A DNA stretch of 17,333 bases from NCBI GenBank assembly GCA_947565915.1, contig CANOHY010000035.1, positions 1 through 17,333 of the forward strand, given 5' to 3'. Positions 7,112 through 12,654 of this stretch are shown here, in pieces. Source of the stretch: an uncultured Eggerthellaceae bacterium. Its GTDB lineage: Bacteria > Actinomycetota > Coriobacteriia > Coriobacteriales > Eggerthellaceae. The translations under genes and the position numbers were made by a program. How positions within the stretch are numbered: the first letter of the stretch is position 1; each line of letters starts with the position of its first letter. The notes under the pieces were generated by a model. That model made no database searches and was not told where the DNA came from. It saw only the letters and a program-made list of their open reading frames with translations.

Positions 7112-7734
7112 TGACTCGCTATGGTTTCGTCATAGATACGAAGAATTGCATCGCCTGCCATTCCTGCGCCGTGGCTTGCAAAGTGGAGAACAACTTGCCC
7201 GACGAGGTTTGGTGGAATCGCATCCTTACCGATGGCGGCCAGAACATGGACACGCCTTCGGGAACGTTTCCCGACTTGTCGATCATGACCATCCCGCTGC
7301 AATGCCAGCATTGCGAGAATCCGGCATGTGTGAAGGTATGCCCGGTGGGAGCAACCTACAAGGACCCCGATACCGGCGTGGTTCGCCAAGACTACGAGAA
7401 ATGCATCGGTTGCCGCATGTGCATCAGCGCTTGCCCCTACACGGGCGTTCGCAGCTTCAACTGGGACGAGCCGAAGTACGCCATCGGCCAGCCCATGGGC
7501 GCGCTCGACATCCCGGTTCATCAGAAGCACGTGGTGGAGAAGTGCACGATGTGCTGGCACCGCCTGGCGAAGGGCGAGCAGCCTGCTTGCATCGAGCCTT
7601 GCCCTGCGCGCATTCGCCATTGGGGCGACTTCGACGATCCCGATTCCGAGGTATCGAAGCTCATCCGCGAGAATGGCTACAACCAACTGTTGCCCGACGA
7701 AGGCACCAAGCCCAACGTGTACTTCTTGGTCTAG
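7111..7734 (+). CDS. DmsB/PsrB-type ferredoxin subunit with four [4Fe-4S] clusters
   Basis: A 207-residue electron-transfer subunit whose ATG shares one base with the upstream stop (TAATG), showing translational coupling. AAGGAG lies just before it. Sixteen cysteines fall in four groups: C13-C16-C19-C23, C65-C68-C73-C77, C98-C101-C104-C108 and C145-C148-C160-C164. All sixteen expected ligands are present, so four [4Fe-4S] clusters are likely. It has no signal of its own and would be exported with the Tat-tagged catalytic subunit, as is known for DmsB-type partners. It would conduct electrons between the NrfD membrane subunit encoded next and the molybdopterin site. No missing ligands or truncations are seen. 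Confidence 0.94.
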   Translation: MTRYGFVIDTKNCIACHSCAVACKVENNLPDEVWWNRILTDGGQNMDTPSGTFPDLSIMTIPLQCQHCENPACVKVCPVGATYKDPDTGVVRQDYEKCIGCRMCISACPYTGVRSFNWDEPKYAIGQPMGALDIPVHQKHVVEKCTMCWHRLAKGEQPACIEPCPARIRHWGDFDDPDSEVSKLIRENGYNQLLPDEGTKPNVYFLV

Positions 7735-7758
7735 CCGCAACCGTAAGGAGAAGAAATC

Positions 7759-9021
7759 ATGACAGATACAACTTCTGCGGCTGTGGCCGCTGGCACGGAT
7801 GTGCCAACCAAAAACAAGGCGAGGGAACCTCAGTCCTCGAAAGCCCGCTATAACTCCAAGGGCGTGAAGATCGGCATCGGGATATGCGCCGTGCTCACCG
7901 TTCTGGGCATCGTGCTGTGGATCGTGCAGCTGATGGGCGGCATGATACAAACCAACATGAGGAACCTCGACAGCTGGGGTCTCTACATCACGCTGTTCAT
8001 GTTCTTCGTAGGCCTTTCCGCTGGAGGCCTTATCATCTCCTCGGTGCCGAAGGCGTTCGGCATGAAGGGCTTCGGCGGCATCTCGAAGGTGGCAGTATGC
8101 ACGTCCATCGCATGCACGGTGGCAGCCATCGGATTCGTGGTGGTCGACCTCGGGCAGCCAGCGCGCCTGTGGGAGCTCTTCGCGTTCTCGAACTTGGGCA
8201 GTCCCCTGATGTGGGACATCATCGTGCTCACCGTTTACCTCATCTTGTCCTGCATATACCTGTGGGCGCAGATCAAGAACGAGAAGGGCGGCATGTCGGG
8301 CAACGCGCTGCGCGTGCTGGCAGTGGTCTCCCTGATATGCGCCGTGCTGGTGCACTCGGTGACTGCTTGGATCTTCGGCTTGCAGCAAAGCCGCGAGATG
8401 TGGCACACCGCCCTGCTGGGGCCGTGGTTCGTGAGCTCGGCTCTGGTGTGTGGCACCGCGCTGGTGCTCTGTGTGGTGATGGCGCTGCGCAAGAGCGGGT
8501 ACTTGGACATCGCGCAAGATCACATCGTGAAGCTTGCCAAATGGTTGGGCGCCTTCGTGTGCGTCGACCTGTACTTCTTCGCATGCGACCTGCTCACTGA
8601 GGTATTCCCGGCCGCATCTGGCGCCGACATCGTTACCATGCTGGTTGCCGGGCAGCTTGCGCCCTTCTTCTGGATCGAGATCATCGCGAGCGTTATCTGC
8701 ATCGTCGTATGCTTCGCGCCGAAGATGCGCACCAACACCTGGATCGTGGTGGCAGCGGTGCTTGCGATTATTGCTATTCTGTGCAAGCGCATCCAGCTGC
8801 TGGTTGGCGGTTTCCAGATTCCGAACATCGACTATCCTGCAGTCATGACTCCCTTTACCATCACGAATTGGGAGGGCAACCTCTCGCAGGCCTACGCGGG
8901 AATGGTCTATTGGCCCACTCCGCTCGAGTTCGGCGTTGCCTTGGGCGTGATTGGACTGGCCGGATTGATCTTCTTCATGGGCCTCAAGTACTTGCCGCTC
9001 AAGCCGCAATCAGACGACTAG
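7759..9021 (+). CDS. NrfD/PsrC-type membrane anchor of the molybdoenzyme
   Basis: A 420-residue membrane protein. About 35 polar N-terminal residues are followed by some ten hydrophobic helices. Early helices carry GLYITLFMFFVGLSAGG and the VVDLGQPARLWELF loop, both typical of the NrfD/PsrC family. AAGGAG (7745-7750) precedes the ATG by 8 bases, and the gene starts 24 bp after the ferredoxin subunit stop. It would anchor the complex and exchange electrons with menaquinol; NrfD proteins have no haem. It is longer than the stand-alone NrfD at 1923-2951 and only loosely like it by eye, so the two are not a recent duplication. The C-terminus is short and charged, probably cytoplasmic. Confidence 0.92.
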   Translation: MTDTTSAAVAAGTDVPTKNKAREPQSSKARYNSKGVKIGIGICAVLTVLGIVLWIVQLMGGMIQTNMRNLDSWGLYITLFMFFVGLSAGGLIISSVPKAFGMKGFGGISKVAVCTSIACTVAAIGFVVVDLGQPARLWELFAFSNLGSPLMWDIIVLTVYLILSCIYLWAQIKNEKGGMSGNALRVLAVVSLICAVLVHSVTAWIFGLQQSREMWHTALLGPWFVSSALVCGTALVLCVVMALRKSGYLDIAQDHIVKLAKWLGAFVCVDLYFFACDLLTEVFPAASGADIVTMLVAGQLAPFFWIEIIASVICIVVCFAPKMRTNTWIVVAAVLAIIAILCKRIQLLVGGFQIPNIDYPAVMTPFTITNWEGNLSQAYAGMVYWPTPLEFGVALGVIGLAGLIFFMGLKYLPLKPQSDD

Positions 9022-9085
9022 CGCATTCGAAGTCGGGCAGGCTGGTCCGAAGACTGGCCGCCCGCCTTGCTTCAGATCGAATGCG
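9022..9085 (+). other. Nested stem-loop in an intra-operon gap
   Basis: CGCATTCGA (9022-9030) and TCGAATGCG (9077-9085) form a perfect 9-bp outer stem. Inside it, GGCTGGTC (9040-9047) and GACTGGCC (9052-9059) pair over 8 positions in RNA, two of them G-U, around a CGAA tetraloop. It begins directly after the NrfD stop codon. There is no T-run, so a processing, stability or attenuation role is more likely than simple termination. Confidence 0.5.
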
Positions 9086-9099
9086 ATTCTCCCTCTGTA

Positions 9100-9140
9100 G
9101 CATCCGGCAGCTGCCCTGCGAACCTCTGGCTGCCGGATGC
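9100..9140 (+). other. 12-bp perfect stem-loop before the small Cys-His protein gene
   Basis: GCATCCGGCAGC (9100-9111) and GCTGCCGGATGC (9129-9140) are perfect inverted repeats around a 17-base loop. The right arm ends 26 bases before the ATG at 9167 and leaves the ribosome site (GAAAGG, 9155-9160) free. Nothing resembling a terminator T-run follows. Together with the preceding structure it fills most of the 145-bp gap. Confidence 0.55.
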
Positions 9141-9166
9141 ACCTTCGCTGGATAGAAAGGCGCTTC

Positions 9167-9625
9167 ATGAAAAAGGCGCTCATCACCATAGCCGTGTTCG
9201 TAGCCTTCGGCTTGGCGATTTACGGCATTGGCGTCGTGGCCGACCCGGCAACGGGCTTTCAGGCCATCACGGACGATTCTCCCTGCCCAGTCACCGGCTG
9301 CGCTTCGGGGGAGTGCCACGGATTCGAGAGCATACCCGAGCCAGATGGTGTTCATGAGATGACCTGCCCCGAGGTCAGCTGCTCATCGACGGAATGCCAT
9401 GCCTGGGATACGCTCATGGGACGCTACCGCCAGGCTTCCGATGCTAGCCTGAACGTTTGGATACTCATGCCCACCGTTCTGATGGTGGGGCTCATCGTTT
9501 TGGTGAACTTCCTCTCCAAGGACAAGAGGAAGCGGCCTACTTCGGGCAATGCAGCCGACCAAGCTTGCGACAGTGCGGATTTCCCGGATGCAAGCGCTGC
9601 GGGAAAGGGGGAGTCGCATGAGTAA
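9167..9625 (+). CDS. Small two-helix membrane protein with duplicated C-P-x3-C-x4-C-H motif; possible c-type cytochrome
   Basis: A 152-residue protein. There is one helix at 4-24, an exposed segment of about 70 residues, a second helix at about 96-116, and a polar cytoplasmic-looking tail. The exposed segment has two copies of the same pattern 27 residues apart: C40-P41-x3-C45-x4-C50-H51 and C67-P68-x3-C72-x4-C77-H78. The C-x4-C-H part of each equals the non-standard haem c motif known from cytochrome c3, so a small dihaem protein is one reading. Binding of a metal or FeS cluster by three cysteines and a histidine is another. The start at 9167 has GAAAGG upstream; an ATG at 9137 would lie in the preceding hairpin. 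It overlaps the next gene by 8 bp, inside the molybdoenzyme operon. I do not recognise a named family. Confidence 0.8.
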   Translation: MKKALITIAVFVAFGLAIYGIGVVADPATGFQAITDDSPCPVTGCASGECHGFESIPEPDGVHEMTCPEVSCSSTECHAWDTLMGRYRQASDASLNVWILMPTVLMVGLIVLVNFLSKDKRKRPTSGNAADQACDSADFPDASAAGKGESHE

Positions 9626-10118
9626 GCGCATCATCGTGATAGATGTCATCGTCTTGGTTGCGTACATTCTCTCCGCATTCCCTGCCATCACGGGCGTGCC
9701 TGCTCATGAATGGATAAGCATCGTGGGCACGGTTATCCTCTTGGTGCATTGCGCTGCTAGGGGAATCATCGCCGTGCGTTCCAGCAGGTCGCCGAAGAGC
9801 GCGCTGCCTGCACGCCAACCGCTCGATGCAGGAGTTTCTCCCACGCCGCAGATCGGGCAAGCGGGTCGTGCATGGCGCACCATCTTGAACGTGCTCATAA
9901 CCGGGGCACTTGCCATCTGCTTCGTTTCGGGCATCATGGTGTCGGGAACGGTTCTGCCGGCCTTTGGCATCTTCGCTACCGGCTATTATTTCTGGGATCC
10001 TCTCCATGCGATTTCGGCCAAGGTGCTCTTGGCGCTGCTTCTTATTCATGTGGTGATCAACATTCCTGTTATCCTGGCGCTTGTCAGAAGGAGACGCGAG
10101 GCAAGAAGGAGCAAGTAG
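9618..10118 (+). CDS. DUF4405 / cytochrome b561-like four-helix membrane protein
   Basis: 166 residues with about four membrane helices and four histidines placed as in DUF4405 and related dihaem b proteins: H30 (PAHEW), H44 (LLVHCAARG), H130 (WDPLHAISAK) and H144 (LLLIHVVIN). Paired histidines on facing helices could ligate one or two b haems. An Arg/Pro-rich loop at about 54-86 separates the two halves. The start at 9618 lies 8 bp inside the preceding gene with a GGGGGAG site just upstream. The downstream TorD gene starts on its last stop base (TAGTG). Its position suggests it passes electrons between the quinone pool and the adjacent Cys-His protein or the molybdoenzyme (inference). The family call is by pattern only. 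Confidence 0.78.
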   Translation: MSKRIIVIDVIVLVAYILSAFPAITGVPAHEWISIVGTVILLVHCAARGIIAVRSSRSPKSALPARQPLDAGVSPTPQIGQAGRAWRTILNVLITGALAICFVSGIMVSGTVLPAFGIFATGYYFWDPLHAISAKVLLALLLIHVVINIPVILALVRRRREARRSK

Positions 10119-11095
10119 TGGCTACGATCGATGCGACTGTCTGGCAATTGCGTGCTGCGATGTGCGAGCTTCTGGCGCTGGGGTTTCGCCATCCTACCAA
10201 AGAACTCGCACAGGTGGTTGGAAGCGGCGAGTGGTTCGAGGCTGGCGAGGAAATAGCGCAAGCCTTGGGCATGGAGTGGTTGGCCGATGTGGAGGATTTC
10301 GAGTACGTCGGCGAGGAGGACTTGGAGGATTTTCTTCACGACCTGCGCAAGGATGCAACGCGGCTTTTTGTCGGCTTGCCCGAGCCTGTGGTGTCTCCCT
10401 ACGAGGGGGTTTGGCGCGCTGGCGATGATGGGGTGCAACCGCTTCTCTTCGTGAATCCTCATTCTTTGGAGGTGGAGAGCTTCTGTCGGTCATGCGGACT
10501 CGATAGGCCTGAAGGCACGAACGAGCCGCTCGACCATGTGGCCACCGAGCTGGAGCTTCTGGAATACTTGGCACTCCGAGCGGCGCAAGATGCCGTTGAG
10601 GAGCAGCGTGAGGAAGAGACGCGCGCCTCGGCGGCGTCGGCGTGCAACGCGGTTTCCCAAATGGTGGGAAGCGGGGTGGCAGCCGATGCCGTTGCCAATG
10701 CTGTGGCAAGCGTGGTCAACAACTTCTATCAAAGCCAGGGATTGGCTCAGATGGATGGTTCTGTCGACTCGCAGACATCCGATGAGGATGCTTCGGTCGA
10801 AGCAGATGCTGTAGACGAAGCAGCTGGGGCATCTGAGGCAGAACCGGCTGAGGCGACAGGGGAGGCGCAGTTCGACGCTGATGACGCTGATGACGCTGAT
10901 GACGCCCTGCCGCGCATTCCCTCGAAGGACCTTCCCGGTGGGTCTGCCGCTGCCGCATTCGATGACTTCCTTAGCGAGCATGCGCTGACATGGATTCCGC
11001 GCTTTGCGCAAGCCACTGCCAAGGAAACCTCGCTTGCATTCTATCGGCAAGCTTCGAACTTGCTTGCAACCGTCATGAATGAATGGACTGCCTAG
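10118..11095 (+). CDS. TorD/DmsD-family molybdoenzyme chaperone with a large acidic insert
   Basis: 325 residues starting from GTG at 10118. The GTG overlaps the previous stop by one base, with AAGGA (10106-10110) 7 bases upstream. The N-terminal half is all-helical and carries the TorD signature region NEPLDHVATELELLEYL (D139-H140), with PYEGVWR near 94-100. The C-terminal 45 residues (FLSEHALTWIPRF, then AFYRQAS) complete the fold. Between them, about 165-275, lies an Ala/Glu/Asp-rich low-complexity insert including DADDADDADDA; typical family members are only about 180-240 residues. Such chaperones bind the Tat signal of their molybdoenzyme and hold it until cofactor insertion, so the partner should be the product of 4583-7111. 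Cytoplasmic. Confidence 0.88.
   Translation: MATIDATVWQLRAAMCELLALGFRHPTKELAQVVGSGEWFEAGEEIAQALGMEWLADVEDFEYVGEEDLEDFLHDLRKDATRLFVGLPEPVVSPYEGVWRAGDDGVQPLLFVNPHSLEVESFCRSCGLDRPEGTNEPLDHVATELELLEYLALRAAQDAVEEQREEETRASAASACNAVSQMVGSGVAADAVANAVASVVNNFYQSQGLAQMDGSVDSQTSDEDASVEADAVDEAAGASEAEPAEATGEAQFDADDADDADDALPRIPSKDLPGGSAAAAFDDFLSEHALTWIPRFAQATAKETSLAFYRQASNLLATVMNEWTA
10874..10900 (+). repeat. Three tandem 9-bp units (GACGCTGAT) inside the chaperone gene
   Basis: GACGCTGAT is repeated three times without a mismatch and followed by GACGCC. It is in phase with the codons and encodes Asp-Ala-Asp repeats near residues 253-261. A change in copy number would keep the reading frame. Confidence 0.9.
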
Positions 11096-11108
11096 TAGAA
11101 CGTTTCAC

Positions 11109-11135
11109 AACGGGAACAACGGGAACAACGGGAAC
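11109..11135 (+). repeat. Three tandem 9-bp units (AACGGGAAC) after the chaperone gene
   Basis: AACGGGAAC is perfectly repeated three times, beginning 14 bases after the TorD stop. It is in the 286-bp gap between that gene and the broken flavin reductase. That gap otherwise holds only small inverted repeats: AGTATG (11238-11243) with CATACT (11261-11266), and GTGCCA-A-TGGCAC (11325-11337). Confidence 0.9.
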
Positions 11136-11381
11136 GTAGCCTAATGCCCGTTATCTGCAAGCGACTCCTTGATGTTTCGCCCTTCGCCCCTCAGCATTGC
11201 CGGTTTCTCAAGGCACACTTTGAGTTATGGCCCTGAAAGTATGCTGGTATTTGGGGAAACCATACTCTCGAGCCCGAATATGCCTGCAATTCATCCAATT
11301 TTCTCCAGAATTTGATTCGATAAGGTGCCAATGGCACTGAAATCGCGCAATTACTACAAGTCTTTCGGGGAAGGGGGAAAC

Positions 11382-11686
11382 ATGTCGAAAGATGAGCACA
11401 GTACTTCAAAGAGAAGCATCGCTTGCTGCCGCTCGACACGCCTCCCTACTACGGCGTGCGCACCGGTGCATGGTTCCTGGCAACGCTCGATGGCATCACT
11501 ATCGACACGAACATGCATCCCTGTGACGAGAACGGCGATCCCATTCAGGGCATCTACCTGACCGGCAACGACTCAGGCGGCTTCTTCTCGGTGAGCTATC
11601 CGAATCTGATGACCGGCCTTGCCTGCGGGCGCACGATGACGTTCGGCCGTCGTGCGGGCATGCTGGCTGCGACTGGCCAGGCGTAG
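11382..11686 (+). pseudogene. Remnant of a flavin (fumarate reductase-like) gene: start plus C-terminus
   Basis: A strong ribosome site (AAGGGGG) precedes ATG 11382, which opens MSKDEHSTSKRS, like the polar start of a Tat-exported protein. That frame soon turns into low-quality sequence. In another frame, from about 11407 to the stop at 11684-11686, a clear C-terminus of the FAD-dependent fumarate reductase family is seen. It has PPYYGVRTGAWFLATLDG, then DENGDPIQGIYLTGND, and the end FGRRAGMLAATGQA. The frame has a TGA just upstream at about 11393-11395 and no good start. A complete family member is about 500-600 residues; only about 90 remain, so most of the FAD and substrate domains are lost. 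A deletion joining start and end out of frame explains it best. Translation of the 3' part from a TTG at 11423 is possible but would give no FAD-binding fold. Confidence 0.8.
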
Positions 11687-11723
11687 GCCCTCTCGAGTCT
11701 TTCATAGCTCTCTAGCAAACAGC

Positions 11724-11752
11724 GACCCCGGCACCTTTGTGGTGCCGGGGTC
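11724..11752. terminator. Strong hairpin between convergent units, likely terminator
   Basis: GACCCCGGCACC (11724-11735) and GGTGCCGGGGTC (11741-11752) make a perfect 12-bp, G+C-rich stem with a TTTGT loop. It lies 38 bp after the broken flavin reductase and faces the cytochrome gene on the other strand. No T-run follows on either strand, so termination efficiency is uncertain. Confidence 0.6.
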
Positions 11753-11793
11753 CATGAAGAGGGAGGGAAGGGCAAGTTCTCTCGCTTCGCGGC

Positions 11794-11831
11794 GTGCGCT
11801 CGTGCACTAGCGCACCAGCGCGCAAGCGCGC
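11794..11831. other. Two adjacent G+C-rich hairpins downstream of the cytochrome gene
   Basis: GTGCGCT (11794-11800) pairs with AGCGCAC (11809-11815) around an 8-base loop containing GTGCAC. GCGCGC (11818-11823) pairs with GCGCGC (11826-11831) around AA. They lie immediately 3' of the minus-strand cytochrome gene. They probably end or protect its message, although T-runs are missing. Confidence 0.5.
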
Positions 11832-11834
11832 GAT

Positions 11835-12626
11835 TTACTTGTTCAGCGATTCCAGCTCCTTCACGAGCTTCTCCGACTCATCGTGGGTTATCCATCCTTC
11901 AGGGATGTCGGCATCATCGTGGCATTCGCTGCATGCATTAATGGATGCCCGGTGAGCCTTGTGGCAATCGGAGCAGCTGCGCTCGCCGTGCTGCGCCTGA
12001 TGAGGGTTGCGCTCGAAGTCGGCCGTTGCTTCCTTCAGCTGGTCGCGCGTCATGTTGTGGCAGCTCTCGTTCAGGCAGAATTGGTCGGGTTCTATCCCGC
12101 GTGCAGCTACGAGCTCTTCCAAGCTCTTCTCGGGAACCACCATCTGCCCGGTTTGCGTCTCCAGCACCTCGTAGTTACCGGTAATCCAATGCATGCCCTC
12201 GCTCACCTGCTCGCCTAAGGTGGGAACATGGCAGCTCAGGCAGGTATCGCCGTTCTCTTCGCGGTGCACGGGGGCCATCATCGCGCTGCAGTCCGATACG
12301 TCGTTGCCCCATTTGTCGATGCCCTGCTCGTTCACGGGCGCCTCGTAGGTGGGCAGGTATGGATCCATGGGCGTGTGGCAGATGGCGTTGCAGAAGCTTG
12401 GCTGTTCGTGCCATACGAGAAACCCTATGCCTGCCACTACGATTACGGCAGCTATCACCCCAACTACTGTGAGCGTCTTCTTGCGGCTGCGCGGCTTCTT
12501 CGCCTTGGGCGCCTTGGAGCCTTTCTCGCCTGCCGTGTGGGCAGCCTCGTTGGAGGCTGCTTCGGTTTCCACGTGCTGCTCCGCTGCTGCTTCAGGCATG
12601 GGAGCCTTTTTCTCGTTCTTGGTCAT
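11835..12626 (-). CDS. Membrane-anchored pentahaem-type cytochrome c (NapC/NirT or c3-like)
   Basis: 263 residues. A long charged N-terminus (1-50) precedes one membrane helix (about 52-71), then an exposed domain with five haem-type motifs. Three are standard C-x2-C-H: C129-C132-H133, C218-C221-H222 and C232-C235-H236. Two have wider spacing: C79-x3-C83-H84 (FCNAICHTPM, just after the helix) and C184-x4-C189-H190 (CLNESCH). The layout resembles NapC/NrfH quinol dehydrogenases and the cytochromes that accompany extracytoplasmic flavin reductases in Eggerthella. It would take electrons from menaquinol and pass them to the flavin reductase encoded 28 bp upstream in the same operon. AGGTGAG precedes the ATG at 12626. 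Whether all five sites bind haem cannot be told from sequence. Confidence 0.9.
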   Translation of the reverse strand: MTKNEKKAPMPEAAAEQHVETEAASNEAAHTAGEKGSKAPKAKKPRSRKKTLTVVGVIAAVIVVAGIGFLVWHEQPSFCNAICHTPMDPYLPTYEAPVNEQGIDKWGNDVSDCSAMMAPVHREENGDTCLSCHVPTLGEQVSEGMHWITGNYEVLETQTGQMVVPEKSLEELVAARGIEPDQFCLNESCHNMTRDQLKEATADFERNPHQAQHGERSCSDCHKAHRASINACSECHDDADIPEGWITHDESEKLVKELESLNK

Positions 12627-12654
12627 AAGCTCACCTAACGTACTCGATGCCCAT

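Noticed and set aside
6967..9009. 680-codon open frame on the minus strand
   Set aside because: It lies opposite the end of the molybdoenzyme, the ferredoxin and the NrfD genes. Its product is His/Arg-rich without any domain or membrane pattern, typical of antisense frames in G+C-rich genes.
9872..10117. N-terminal extension of the TorD gene upstream of the GTG at 10118
   Set aside because: The extension is the out-of-frame reading of the DUF4405 gene. The family homology and ribosome site both fit the GTG at 10118.
11191..11439. 82-codon minus-strand frame across the gap before the broken flavin reductase
   Set aside because: No ribosome site or recognisable motif. It covers the leader and start of the pseudogene on the other strand.
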